Part shown: positions 23,519-32,759 of the stretch, piece by piece | How positions within the stretch are numbered: position 1 is the stretch's first letter | How the letters are laid out: each line of letters starts with the position of its first letter | NCBI RefSeq assembly: GCF_900101765.1 | Contig: NZ_LT627735.1 | Coordinates: 2,201,501-2,265,500, forward strand | Origin: Nonlabens sp. Hel1_33_55 | GTDB taxonomy: Bacteria > Bacteroidota > Bacteroidia > Flavobacteriales > Flavobacteriaceae | Length of the DNA stretch: 64,000 nt | Direction: 5' to 3' | Program-made: the position numbers and the translations under genes | The notes under the pieces: model-generated | Seen by the model: the letters and a program-made list of their open reading frames with translations, nothing else | What the model was told of the DNA's origin: nothing | Database searches by the model: none

Positions 23519-25315
23519 ATGGAAGTACCACCATTAGAGGTTCAAATAAAAACACTGCCACTCTCGCCAGGCGTCTATCTCTATTTTGATAAAACCGACA
23601 GATTGCTCTATGTAGGAAAGGCCAAAAAGATCAAGAAAAGAGTCTCCTCCTATTTTACCAAAAGTCATGATAGTTTCCGCATCAGGACTATGGTCAAGAA
23701 GATTGCACGAATCGAACACATCGTCGTGCAAACGGAAACAGATGCGCTCTTACTTGAAAACAGTCTTATAAAATCCAGAAATCCCAAGTTCAATATCATG
23801 CTTAGGGATGATAAGACGTATCCATGGTTATGCATTAAAAATGAGCGATTCCCGCGTATTTTTCTAACTCGAAAAATGATTAAGGATGGTAGCGAATATT
23901 ATGGGCCATACACGAGCGTAAGGACAGTGCGAACACTCATGGAGTTGGTTAAAAGTCTATACCCGATAAGAACTTGTAAATACGATTTGCAGGAAGATAA
24001 GATTCAGGCTGGCAAGTACAAATTGTGCCTTGAATATCACATAGGCAACTGCAAAGGTCCATGTGTAGGACTGCAAAGTGAAGCAGCTTACAACAGAAAT
24101 ATTGAAGCCATACGCAACATAGTCAAGGGAGATTTCAAGGATGCCGTGAATCATTTTCACAATTCCATGAAAGAACATGCAGAAAAAATGGAGTTTGAAG
24201 ATGCCCAGCGTATCAAAGATAAATTGGACATTCTCACCAGATACCAGACAAAATCCACCGTAGTAAATCCCAACATTTCCAATGTCGATATTTTTACCAT
24301 CGTGAGTGATGAGGCTGCTGGCTATGTTAATTACCTGCAGATCAACCATGGTTCCATCACCAGATCACATACTATGGAACTCAAAAAACAACTGGACGAG
24401 ACTGATAAAGAATTACTGGAGCTCGCTATTGTAGAATTACGCACACGATTTGATTCCCAGAGCAACGAAATTTACGCGCAGTTTCCTGTGGATTTAGGTG
24501 ATTTGATAAAGGTCACGGTACCCAAACTGGGCGATAAAAAACGAGTGGTTGAATTATCAGAACGCAACGCAAAATTCTTCCGTCAGGAACAATTCAAGAC
24601 GATTAAGATTGTTGATCCAGACCGCCATGTGAACAGATTAATGGCACAAATGAAAGCCGATTTGCGTCTGGATGAAGAACCTAGACACATGGAATGCTTT
24701 GACAATTCAAACATACAGGGAACCAATCCTGTTGCAGCTTGCGTGGTTTTCAAGAACGGCAAACCCAGCAAAAATGATTACCGCCATTTCAACATAAAAA
24801 CGGTTGATGGTCCAGATGATTTTGCCAGTATGGAAGAGGTTGTTTATCGGCGCTACCGCAGACTGCTGGAAGAAGATGAACCATTGCCGCAATTGGTAAT
24901 AGTGGATGGTGGTAAAGGTCAATTATCCAGCGGTGTGACCGCACTAGAACGATTGGGATTGAGAGGTAAAGTTCCTATCATAGGTATTGCAAAACGACTG
25001 GAAGAGCTGTTTTATCCCAACGATCCCGTACCTTTATATCTGGACAAACGCTCTGAAACCTTGAAGGTTATACAACAAATGCGTAATGAGGCGCACCGTT
25101 TTGGGATCAATCATCACAGGAATAAACGCAGTAAGCAGGCCATAGAAACAGAGTTGGATGAAATCCCTGGAATTGGTGAAAAAACCACGGTAGAATTATT
25201 GAGGCACTTTAGATCTGTAAAACGCGTTAAGGAAGCGACTAAACAAGAGCTGGAATCTATTGTAGGCACCAGCAGGGCACAAAAAATAATTGACTTCTAT
25301 AGTGAAGAAGAATAG
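23519..25315 (+). CDS. uvrC: UvrABC system protein C
   Basis: Dual-incision nuclease of nucleotide excision repair. The 598-residue protein shows the N-terminal GIY-YIG domain (GVYLYFDKTDRLLYVGKAK and the catalytic strand near residue 40), a UVR motif at about 200-235 (MKEHAEKMEFEDAQRIKDKL), the UvrC RNase H-like domain (HMECFDNSNIQGTNPVAACV, then VDGGKGQLSSG), and C-terminal helix-hairpin-helix motifs (EIPGIGEKTTVELL). Its length and order are normal. The stop at 25315 lies inside the start region of the following gene, an overlap that links the two. Confidence 0.97.
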   Translation: MEVPPLEVQIKTLPLSPGVYLYFDKTDRLLYVGKAKKIKKRVSSYFTKSHDSFRIRTMVKKIARIEHIVVQTETDALLLENSLIKSRNPKFNIMLRDDKTYPWLCIKNERFPRIFLTRKMIKDGSEYYGPYTSVRTVRTLMELVKSLYPIRTCKYDLQEDKIQAGKYKLCLEYHIGNCKGPCVGLQSEAAYNRNIEAIRNIVKGDFKDAVNHFHNSMKEHAEKMEFEDAQRIKDKLDILTRYQTKSTVVNPNISNVDIFTIVSDEAAGYVNYLQINHGSITRSHTMELKKQLDETDKELLELAIVELRTRFDSQSNEIYAQFPVDLGDLIKVTVPKLGDKKRVVELSERNAKFFRQEQFKTIKIVDPDRHVNRLMAQMKADLRLDEEPRHMECFDNSNIQGTNPVAACVVFKNGKPSKNDYRHFNIKTVDGPDDFASMEEVVYRRYRRLLEEDEPLPQLVIVDGGKGQLSSGVTALERLGLRGKVPIIGIAKRLEELFYPNDPVPLYLDKRSETLKVIQQMRNEAHRFGINHHRNKRSKQAIETELDEIPGIGEKTTVELLRHFRSVKRVKEATKQELESIVGTSRAQKIIDFYSEEE

Positions 25316-27539
25316 GATATTGGTGGTGTTGATGGTTCTCGCTTTCGCGAAAGCGAACTACTTACAAGCGCAACAATCCCAACTTCCCAAAAAACAAAAA
25401 ATAGGCGTCGTGCTATCTGGTGGTGGCGCAAAAGGTCTTGCCCACATTGGAGCCTTAAAAGTCATTGATTCATTGGGAATCAAAGTGGATTACATTGCTG
25501 GCACCAGCATGGGTGCGATCATAGGATCGCTTTATGCGAGTGGTTATACCGGTCATCAAATCGACTCCATTTTTGAGGTGACCAATTTTAACCAGCTCAT
25601 TGTAGACGAGATACCTCGCAGTGCCAAAACCTACTACGAACGCAAACAAAATGAGCGCTATGCGGTGACTCTACCATTTAAGGATTTTAAGGTAAGTCTG
25701 CCCAGCTCGCTCAGTAAAGGTCAAAATGTTTACAATCTGATGTCTCAATTACTATCACATGTAAATGACGTCGAGGATTTTTCTGAATTGCCTATTCCTT
25801 TCTTTTGTATTGCAACAAATATTGCAAACGGCGAAGAAGTGGTCCTAGATTCCGGTTACCTGCCCAGAGCAGTCAATGCTAGCGGTGCTCTTCCTTCATT
25901 GCTGGGACCAGTCCAAATAGGCGATATGATATTGATTGATGGCGGCGTGACTGATAATTATCCAGTAGAGAAATTAAGAGCCAAAGGCATGGACATCATC
26001 ATAGGCGTCGATGTTCAGGATGATCTAAAATCACTCGATGAACTCAATAGCGCTTTTGGGATTCTAACACAGATCAATAATTTTAGGACGATCAACGATA
26101 TGAAGATTAAAGCTCCTAAAACAGATATCTACATCACGCCTAAAATTGATGATTATAGCGTGATATCATTTGACCAAGGCGCCGGTATTATTGAAGAAGG
26201 TGCTATCGCCACCAGAAAATTTAGTGATAGCATAGTAAATTATGCGACGGACGATTATCAGCGACCGCCGCTTAAAGTACAATCACAGGATCGATTGTAT
26301 TTATCTGGAATTACCATTGAGGGAAATGAACGATACAGTAGATCTTTTATCATAGGCAAATTCAAGCTGACGACGCCAGGATTTACTACTTATGAGAATA
26401 TTAAAAATGGAGTGAACAACTTACAGGCGACCAATAATTTCTCTAAAATTAATTATGAATTAAAACCAGGTGAAAACGGTATACAACTAGATGTTAGTGT
26501 TGAAGAATCTACAGTGCGCAATTACTTGCGATTTGGTCTACACTATGATGAATTGTTACGTAGTGCCGCGCTCGTCAACCTGAGCCGTAAGAGTATTCTA
26601 TTCAATAATGATCAGGTGTCGTTTGATGTGATTCTAGGTGACAATGTGAGGTATGCTGCAGATTATTATATCGATAAAGGAAACTACTGGTCCATAGGAC
26701 TGCACAGTGAATTTACCCAATTTGAAAAAGCGATTCCCACCAGCTTCCTGCGCGCTATAGGTGGCACTTTTCCGCCAAATATTAATAGTTTAGAGCTGGA
26801 GTATGATGACTGGACCCAGCAATTCTATTTACAAACCAGGCTGGATCGTGGCTTTAATGTTACTGCTGGAGCAGAACTCAAATCTCTTGATATTTTTACC
26901 AACACGCTTACCACTGAAGATGCACTGACCACGCGCACTGATTTTGAAAACAGTACTACCGGTAGCGTTTACGGAAAGTTATTGCTGGATACCTATGACA
27001 ATGCATTCTTCCCATCATCTGGATGGTATGTGGATGGCGACTTTCACCTTTATCTATATAATGATGTTTTCCAGGAAAATTTTGATGAATACTCTATCGC
27101 ACAGTTGCAGGTAGGACATGCAAGATCCTTTGGAAAGTTGAGCCTTCAGGCGCTGGCTCATGTAGGTGTATCCATTGGGAACCCGCAGACTTCTTCACTG
27201 GATTTTGTACTAGGTGGTTATGGCGCAAAACGCATCAATAACATTTTACCTTTTTACGGTTATGATTTTATTAGTTTGAGCGGCAATACGATGATCAGGA
27301 CTGTCTTTGATGTCGATTATGAGATATTCCGTAAGAATCATGTAAACTTCAGTGCCAACTTTGCCAGTATTGATGATGATCTGTTTGAGTTGGATGACTG
27401 GTTTAGTAACGCCAGATATTCTGGGTTTGCGGTAGGATACGGTATTGAAACCTTTTTAGGTCCTGTGGAGCTCAAATACAGCTTTAGCCCGCAACAGGAT
27501 GATGGAGAATTTTACGTGAGACTAGGTTTTGATTTTTGA
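25302..27539 (+). CDS. Patatin-like phospholipase with BamA-like beta-barrel (PlpD type)
   Basis: A 745-residue outer-membrane protein. After a signal peptide the patatin domain (about residues 30-270) has the oxyanion motif SGGGAKGLAHIG, the catalytic Ser in GTSMGA and the Asp in DGGVTDNYP. Then comes a POTRA-like segment (about 330-400) and a C-terminal beta-barrel (about 410-745) of the BamA/surface-antigen type, ending in VRLGFDF. This is the PlpD autotransporter architecture, where the lipase is passed to the outside. The GTG at 25302 gives a good signal peptide (MKKNRILVVLMVLAFAKANY); the frame extends to a TTG at 25290. It overlaps uvrC. A palindromic repeat encodes the AFAKA in the signal peptide. 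Confidence 0.9.
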   Translation: MKKNRILVVLMVLAFAKANYLQAQQSQLPKKQKIGVVLSGGGAKGLAHIGALKVIDSLGIKVDYIAGTSMGAIIGSLYASGYTGHQIDSIFEVTNFNQLIVDEIPRSAKTYYERKQNERYAVTLPFKDFKVSLPSSLSKGQNVYNLMSQLLSHVNDVEDFSELPIPFFCIATNIANGEEVVLDSGYLPRAVNASGALPSLLGPVQIGDMILIDGGVTDNYPVEKLRAKGMDIIIGVDVQDDLKSLDELNSAFGILTQINNFRTINDMKIKAPKTDIYITPKIDDYSVISFDQGAGIIEEGAIATRKFSDSIVNYATDDYQRPPLKVQSQDRLYLSGITIEGNERYSRSFIIGKFKLTTPGFTTYENIKNGVNNLQATNNFSKINYELKPGENGIQLDVSVEESTVRNYLRFGLHYDELLRSAALVNLSRKSILFNNDQVSFDVILGDNVRYAADYYIDKGNYWSIGLHSEFTQFEKAIPTSFLRAIGGTFPPNINSLELEYDDWTQQFYLQTRLDRGFNVTAGAELKSLDIFTNTLTTEDALTTRTDFENSTTGSVYGKLLLDTYDNAFFPSSGWYVDGDFHLYLYNDVFQENFDEYSIAQLQVGHARSFGKLSLQALAHVGVSIGNPQTSSLDFVLGGYGAKRINNILPFYGYDFISLSGNTMIRTVFDVDYEIFRKNHVNFSANFASIDDDLFELDDWFSNARYSGFAVGYGIETFLGPVELKYSFSPQQDDGEFYVRLGFDF
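25340..25355. repeat. Dispersed palindrome, copy 9 (inside the patatin-like gene)
   Basis: Perfect 16-base palindrome read as AFAKA in the signal peptide. The right flank AACTACTTACAAG resembles that of intergenic copies. Confidence 0.95.
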
Positions 27540-27555
27540 TATTTTGTAGCTGTTA

Positions 27556-27571
27556 CGCTTTCGCGAAAGCG
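27556..27571. repeat. Dispersed palindrome, copy 10
   Basis: Perfect 16-base palindrome 16 bases after the patatin-like gene; left flank CTGTTA, right flank ATATACTTCAAATC. Confidence 0.95.
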
Positions 27572-27680
27572 ATATACTTCAAATCATCGTAACAATTCAA
27601 AGAATTTTGCATCTTATTAGCAGTAATTTCTATGGAATGGTCTGTGGAATTTCCGAAATTTACGAGTAAAACAATATTCT

Positions 27681-28841
27681 ATGCCTTTCTATCACAAAAT
27701 GGGATCCATACCGCACAAGCGCCACACGGTTTTTAGAAAGCCAGATGGATCGCTATATTATGAGCAGCTTTTTGGAACCATAGGATTTGATGGAATGTAC
27801 ACCAACTCCTATCACGAGGATCGTCCAACGATGGTTAAGGAAATTCAAGGAAGTTATTCTGTAAAGCCAGAAATCGCACTGGAAAACCATCTCAAATCCT
27901 ACCGATTAAAAGGCTTTCAAGTGCCACCACAACCCGATTATCTGGATAGTAGAACTTGTATCTTGATGAACAGCGATGTCCAGATATTACTCGCTGCACC
28001 ACAGGAATCATTACGCGATTACTTCTACAAAAATGCAGATAGTGATGAACTGCTATTTGTTCATCAAGGGTCTGGCGTGTTGCGCACACACTTAGGGAAT
28101 CTTAAATTTTCCTATGGCGATTACCTTTTGATACCTCGTGGTGTGATTTATCAAATTGATTTTGACACGGCCGTGAATCGGTTATTTATTGTTGAAAGTC
28201 GCAGACCTATTTACACGCCTAAGCGTTATCGCAACTGGTTCGGGCAATTGTTGGAGCATTCTCCGTTTTGTGAGCGCGACTTGCGCAGGCCAGAAGAATT
28301 GGAAACCCATGATGAAAAAGGAGAGTTTCTGATAAAAATCAAAAAACAAGATGAGATTTTCAATATGGTTTATGCCTCGCATCCTTTTGATGTAGTAGGA
28401 TATGATGGATATAATTATCCATATGCTTTTTCAATCCATGATTTTGAACCCATAACAGGACGCATTCACCAGCCGCCACCAGTACATCAGACTTTTGAAA
28501 CGGATGCGTTTGTAGTATGTAGTTTTGTTCCCAGAAAATACGATTACCATCCGGACAGTATACCAGCGCCGTATAATCACAGTAATATTGACAGTGATGA
28601 AGTGTTATATTATGTAGATGGAGATTTTATGAGCCGCAACGACATTGAGAAAGGCCATATTTCTTTACATCCTGCAGGAATACCACATGGACCACACCCA
28701 GGAGCCGTTGAACGCAGCATAGGTCAGACGGAAACTGAGGAGCTTGCCGTAATGGTTGACACTTTCAAACCGTTAAAAGTGACTAAAGCAGGTCTAGCAA
28801 TCGCAGATGATACCTACCATAAGAGTTGGTTGGATCATTAA
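27681..28841 (+). CDS. hmgA: Homogentisate 1,2-dioxygenase
   Basis: Non-heme iron dioxygenase that opens the ring of homogentisate to maleylacetoacetate in tyrosine and phenylalanine breakdown. The 386-residue cupin-fold protein carries PYNHSNIDSDEVLYYVDG and LHPAGIPHGPHPGA near residues 300-345, which provide the His, Glu and His iron ligands. The N-terminal MPFYHKMGSIPHKRHTVFR is the bacterial form of the family. 4-Hydroxyphenylpyruvate dioxygenase, the previous step of the pathway, lies 2 kb downstream. The maleylacetoacetate isomerase and fumarylacetoacetase genes are not seen in the window. Confidence 0.93.
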   Translation: MPFYHKMGSIPHKRHTVFRKPDGSLYYEQLFGTIGFDGMYTNSYHEDRPTMVKEIQGSYSVKPEIALENHLKSYRLKGFQVPPQPDYLDSRTCILMNSDVQILLAAPQESLRDYFYKNADSDELLFVHQGSGVLRTHLGNLKFSYGDYLLIPRGVIYQIDFDTAVNRLFIVESRRPIYTPKRYRNWFGQLLEHSPFCERDLRRPEELETHDEKGEFLIKIKKQDEIFNMVYASHPFDVVGYDGYNYPYAFSIHDFEPITGRIHQPPPVHQTFETDAFVVCSFVPRKYDYHPDSIPAPYNHSNIDSDEVLYYVDGDFMSRNDIEKGHISLHPAGIPHGPHPGAVERSIGQTETEELAVMVDTFKPLKVTKAGLAIADDTYHKSWLDH

Positions 28842-28885
28842 AAGACTAAACGATTAACCAAACAACAAACCAACCCGAAAATATA

Positions 28886-29398
28886 ATGGAAGAAAACTTA
28901 CACAATACTTCAGTTAACCAGACGATAAGTAAACTATCAGCAGATCCAGGAGCATTAGTTATAGGTATTATATCAGTTGTCGTTGTGATCACTGGATGCT
29001 GTTGCGGTGTTCTTGCGATACCGGTATTGATCTTGAGTCTAATTGGGTGGATTTGGGCAGCAAAAAGTAAGAAAGCCTACCTAAATAACCCTGAAGCATA
29101 TCTCGCTAAAAGTTATAGCAATGTAAATACCGGTCTAATAATGAATATGATTTGTACTATTCTGGTGGGTATTTTATTGATTATAGGCCTATTTATATTT
29201 GGAGCGAGTCTGTTCAATCCAGAAACTTATTTTGACGAGTGGGAAAAAAGGCAAATAGAACAATTTGAAAACGAAGATGCAATGGATTCTTCTGACGAAA
29301 TAGACACTTGGAAATATGAAGATGCAGTGGACAGCACAGCCACTGGTGATCAAGTTATTGAAGTCGAAGAATACGATCAATACAACGATTCAATTTAA
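28886..29398 (+). CDS. CCC-motif family membrane protein
   Basis: A 170-residue membrane protein with two predicted helices (about residues 28-55 and 80-108) and a CCCG motif (GCCCGVLAIPVLIL) in the first one, typical of the small Bacteroidota group known as CCC-motif membrane proteins. The N-terminal part is polar and the C-terminal 60 residues are highly acidic and repetitive, rich in Glu and Asp. The function is unknown. It lies between the two tyrosine-catabolism genes but its product need not be part of that pathway. Confidence 0.75.
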   Translation: MEENLHNTSVNQTISKLSADPGALVIGIISVVVVITGCCCGVLAIPVLILSLIGWIWAAKSKKAYLNNPEAYLAKSYSNVNTGLIMNMICTILVGILLIIGLFIFGASLFNPETYFDEWEKRQIEQFENEDAMDSSDEIDTWKYEDAVDSTATGDQVIEVEEYDQYNDSI

Positions 29399-29439
29399 CG
29401 CTTGATTTATATGAAAGAAATTCTTTTTGTTCACGGTAG

Positions 29440-29625
29440 AGCGATGTGGTAATGTGATAATGATATTCTGGCCAGTTTAACCACATGTTGAAAACAAGAC
29501 CAGAATAGTCTAGCGTTAGGGATAGAAATGAAGATCCTTTTTAATGCCGCAACAGGCGCTATTAAAAAGATCGTAATGAATAGCCCGACCGAGGCCTAAG
29601 CCGAGGAAACGCCCAAATGCTTATC
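29440..29625 (+). ncRNA. Structured RNA element upstream of hppD (Flavobacteria-type, candidate)
   Basis: A 185-base non-coding stretch with several inverted repeats: a long hairpin at 29533-29572 (GATC...TTTTTAAT / ATTAAAAA...GATC, GCC/GGC at the tip), a closing GCGTT (29513-29517) / AACGC (29608-29612) pair, and the AGCCCGACC sequence at 29582-29590, which I recall as recurring between genes in Flavobacteria genomes (perhaps the Flavo-1 motif; I cannot verify this). Further upstream ATGTGGT (29444-29450) can pair with ACCACAT (29480-29486) and ATTCTGG (29465-29471) with CCAGAAT (29500-29506); these two stems interleave. No ORF accounts for it. The strand is set by the genes around it. Confidence 0.55.
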
Positions 29626-29666
29626 ATCAATCTCACGACCTTAATTATCAAAAAAGAAAATTCATT

Positions 29667-30830
29667 ATGCCAGCAGAAATAAAAAACCTCAAAGACCTAG
29701 GAAATACAGAATACAGCCTAAAAAAACTATTCAAGGAAGCCGAAGATTTTCTGCCGCTTCTGGGAACTGACTACGTGGAATTATACGTTGGGAATGCAAA
29801 ACAGGCAGCTCATTTTTACAAAACGGCTTTTGGCTTTCAATCGCTTGCCTATGCAGGTCTTGAAACTGGAATCAAGGATAGAGTTTCCTATGTGTTGCAA
29901 CAGGGAAAAATAAGATTGGTTTTGACCACGCCGCTGCAAAAAGGTGGCGACATCAATCGACACATTGATGAGCATGGTGATGGTGTAAAGTTCGTAGCAT
30001 TATGGGTAGAAGATGCAACCAAAGCATTTGAAGAAACCACCAAACGTGGCGCAAAGCCCTATCAAGAACCAACAAAAGAAACCGATGAGCACGGCGAGGT
30101 AATTAGATCTGGAATCTATACCTACGGTGAGACGGTTCATATGTTTGTTGAACGTAAAAACTACAATGGCACCTTTTTGCCAGGTTTCAAAAAATGGGAA
30201 AGTCACTACAATCCAGAACCAGTTGGTCTGAAATTCATTGACCACATGGTGGGTAATGTAGGTTGGGATGAAATGAATACCTGGTGTAAATTTTATGGCG
30301 AGGTGATGGGGTTTGCCCAAATCATCTCTTTTGCAGACGACGATATTGCTACTGAGTACACGGCGTTGATGAGCAAGGTGATGAGCAACGGCAATGGCCG
30401 TGTCAAATTTCCCATCAATGAACCTGCTAAAGGAAAAAAGAAATCACAGATAGAAGAATACCTTGACTTTTATAATGGTCCTGGAGTGCAGCATATCGCT
30501 GTGGCCACAGACGATATTGTAAAAACGGTAAGCGCTATGCGTGATCGTGGTGTTGAATTTCTCTACGTTCCTGATGAGTACTATGATGACTTGTTGGATC
30601 GCGTGGGCGAGATTGATGAAGATGTTGAAGTACTTAAAAAACATGGCATTTTGATCGACCGCGATGAAGAAGGCTACCTACTTCAATTATTTACCAAAAC
30701 CATCGTGGATCGTCCAACCATGTTCTTTGAGGTCATACAGAGAAAGGGAGCACAGTCATTTGGCGTTGGGAATTTCAAAGCATTGTTTGAGGCAATCGAA
30801 CGCGAGCAGGCATTACGTGGCACGTTGTAA
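29667..30830 (+). CDS. hppD: 4-Hydroxyphenylpyruvate dioxygenase
   Basis: Converts 4-hydroxyphenylpyruvate to homogentisate with Fe(II) and oxygen. The 387-residue protein consists of two vicinal-oxygen-chelate domains. The C-terminal catalytic half shows the iron ligands in FIDHMVGNV (His), GVQHIAVATDDI (His) and the Glu in MFFEVIQRKGA near the C-terminus. It lies between a putative structured RNA element upstream and a DUF3108 gene downstream. With hmgA it gives the middle steps of tyrosine degradation. Confidence 0.95.
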   Translation: MPAEIKNLKDLGNTEYSLKKLFKEAEDFLPLLGTDYVELYVGNAKQAAHFYKTAFGFQSLAYAGLETGIKDRVSYVLQQGKIRLVLTTPLQKGGDINRHIDEHGDGVKFVALWVEDATKAFEETTKRGAKPYQEPTKETDEHGEVIRSGIYTYGETVHMFVERKNYNGTFLPGFKKWESHYNPEPVGLKFIDHMVGNVGWDEMNTWCKFYGEVMGFAQIISFADDDIATEYTALMSKVMSNGNGRVKFPINEPAKGKKKSQIEEYLDFYNGPGVQHIAVATDDIVKTVSAMRDRGVEFLYVPDEYYDDLLDRVGEIDEDVEVLKKHGILIDRDEEGYLLQLFTKTIVDRPTMFFEVIQRKGAQSFGVGNFKALFEAIEREQALRGTL

Positions 30831-30895
30831 TCATTTTGGAATGGCATTTGTAATTGATAACTTGTAACACCATAAATGGTTAGTTGCAAAAAACG

Positions 30896-31690
30896 ATGAA
30901 GAAACTAATACTCTTATTGCTAGCAGTCACTTTAGTGAGTGTTGCTTACATACCGCCTACTTCAAATACAAAAATTGAACAGGCTTATAAATCTGGTGAA
31001 TGGTTCAAATTTCGTATTCATTATGGTATGTTCAATGCCAGTTATGCAACGCTGCAGGTTGAGGATAAAAAACTCAATGGCAAGGATGTGTATCATTTAA
31101 AGGGAAAAGGTGAATCTACAGGTTTAATGCATCTTTTCTTTAAGGTGGATGATCGCTATGAAAGTTACGTAGATCGCAAATCAGGAAAACCGTATAGATT
31201 CATTCGCGATATTGATGAAGGTGGACATACCAAGGATATCCAGATTGATTTTAACCACGATACAGGCAAGGCCGTGGTTAACAATAAAAAGAAAAATAGA
31301 GTGAATACCATGGACATCAAACCTGGTACTCAGGATATGATTTCTTCATTTTATCACCTTCGAAATATCGTTGATCATAACAATCTTCAAAATGGAGATG
31401 AATTCATTTTACCTATGTTTTTTGACAATGAGAACTATGATTTCAAAATGAAGTTTTTGGAACGCGAGATCGTGAAGACGAAATTTGGCAAAATCAAAGC
31501 ATTGAAATTCAGACCCTATGTTCAATCTGGTCGTGTGTTTGAAGAAGAAGAGAGTCTCACCGTATGGATTAGTGATGACGAAAATAAAATACCATTGAAA
31601 ATTGAGGCAAAACTTGCTGTTGGATCCTTGACAGCTGACCTTGATGCTTTTAAAGGTTTGAGTCACTCCTTCATGAAAATCGCCGAATAA
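30896..31690 (+). CDS. DUF3108 domain periplasmic or outer-membrane protein
   Basis: A 264-residue exported protein with a signal peptide (MKKLILLLLAVTLVSVAYIPP) and a DUF3108 domain, seen in EWFKFRIHYGMFNASYATLQV near the mature N-terminus, the strand pattern KGKGESTGLMHLFFKV, and GTQDMISSFYHLRN. DUF3108 proteins are beta-rich, lipid-binding-like and of unknown function. The ATG at 30896 begins the signal peptide; the TTG at 30884 only adds four residues. It is between hppD and the tryptophan dioxygenase gene. Confidence 0.85.
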   Translation: MKKLILLLLAVTLVSVAYIPPTSNTKIEQAYKSGEWFKFRIHYGMFNASYATLQVEDKKLNGKDVYHLKGKGESTGLMHLFFKVDDRYESYVDRKSGKPYRFIRDIDEGGHTKDIQIDFNHDTGKAVVNNKKKNRVNTMDIKPGTQDMISSFYHLRNIVDHNNLQNGDEFILPMFFDNENYDFKMKFLEREIVKTKFGKIKALKFRPYVQSGRVFEEEESLTVWISDDENKIPLKIEAKLAVGSLTADLDAFKGLSHSFMKIAE

Positions 31691-31753
31691 CATTAACAGC
31701 TTCAAAATTCACGATTAAACGACAACTTATGGACCCAAATCCCATAGGTTGTT

Positions 31754-31761
31754 TACATTTG
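31754..31761 (+). promoter_or_regulatory. Putative -7 box upstream of kynA
   Basis: TACATTTG matches TAnnTTTG and is 20 bases before the start codon. No TTG is seen at the -33 position. Confidence 0.45.
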
Positions 31762-31781
31762 CTAGCTTACAATGCCCCTAA

Positions 31782-32759
31782 ATGCCGGAAAAGATCTCTC
31801 CAGAAATCGCAGAACGCATCCAACTGCTAGAAAAAAAGTTCAAAAATTCAGGGCAGGACATGCTTTCCTATCTTGATGGCCTTCTTTACGATCAATACAT
31901 TACTTATTGGGATTACATTAGGCTAGATACTTTGTTGAGCCTGCAGGTTCCATCAACCTCTTTTCCTGATGAGATGATTTTCATAGGATATCATCAAATT
32001 ACAGAGCTTTATTTCAAGCTGGTGATTCATGAGCAAATGCAAGTTATTGAGCAAGAGCAATTGACAGGAACCTATTTTTTAGAAAAGATCAAGCGCATCA
32101 ACCGCTATTTTACGGTCATGATCAACAGTTTTGAGGTCATGATAAAAGGCATGGAGCGCGAGCAATTTCTCAAATTTAGAATGTCTTTGTTGCCAGCAAG
32201 TGGTTTCCAGAGTGCGCAGTTCCGTATGATAGAATTGTATGCTACAAATGTGGAACATTTAGTGAATTATGATGATCGAACGCGCTTTCGCGAAAGCGAA
32301 ACATCGACCACCATACCTGATCTTTTCCAACATATTTACTGGAAAAAAGGCGGGATTGATAAATCTACTGGTGAAAAAACACTTACACTAAAACAGTTTG
32401 AAAAACGTTACACACCTAGGTTCCTTAGAATTGCTGAGCAAGTTGAGCATAGCAATATCTATCAACGTTACCTAGGACTTCCAGATTCTGAAAAATTACC
32501 AGAATTGAAGGAAGAGTTACGTAAAATGGACCAAAACGTCAATATTAATTGGTTACTCATGCATATGGGAGCAGCGCACCGCTATCTGCGTAAGGAAGGC
32601 GGTACGGTTCAAGCTACCGGCGGGACCAACTGGAAAGAGTTTTTACCACCTAGTTTCCAGCGTATCTCATTTTTCCCAAAGCTATGGTCTCAAGAAGAGC
32701 ATGCCAACTGGGGCAAACAATGGGTTGACCACACTTTTAATACCTCTACTATAGAATGA
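31782..32759 (+). CDS. kynA: Tryptophan 2,3-dioxygenase
   Basis: Heme dioxygenase that opens the indole ring of tryptophan to N-formylkynurenine, the first step of the kynurenine route. The 325-residue helical protein has IGYHQITELYFKLVIHE (with the substrate-contacting His) and HMGAAHRYLRKEGGTVQATGGTNW, which matches the proximal heme His and the conserved TGG motif. Its start is an ATG 20 bases after the promoter box, and its stop overlaps the M23 peptidase by four bases, so it heads an operon that continues to pgi. A palindromic repeat in the gene encodes RFRES in a loop. Confidence 0.92.
   Translation: MPEKISPEIAERIQLLEKKFKNSGQDMLSYLDGLLYDQYITYWDYIRLDTLLSLQVPSTSFPDEMIFIGYHQITELYFKLVIHEQMQVIEQEQLTGTYFLEKIKRINRYFTVMINSFEVMIKGMEREQFLKFRMSLLPASGFQSAQFRMIELYATNVEHLVNYDDRTRFRESETSTTIPDLFQHIYWKKGGIDKSTGEKTLTLKQFEKRYTPRFLRIAEQVEHSNIYQRYLGLPDSEKLPELKEELRKMDQNVNINWLLMHMGAAHRYLRKEGGTVQATGGTNWKEFLPPSFQRISFFPKLWSQEEHANWGKQWVDHTFNTSTIE
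32283..32298. repeat. Dispersed palindrome, copy 11 (inside kynA)
   Basis: Perfect 16-base palindrome read as RFRES in the tryptophan dioxygenase. Confidence 0.95.
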
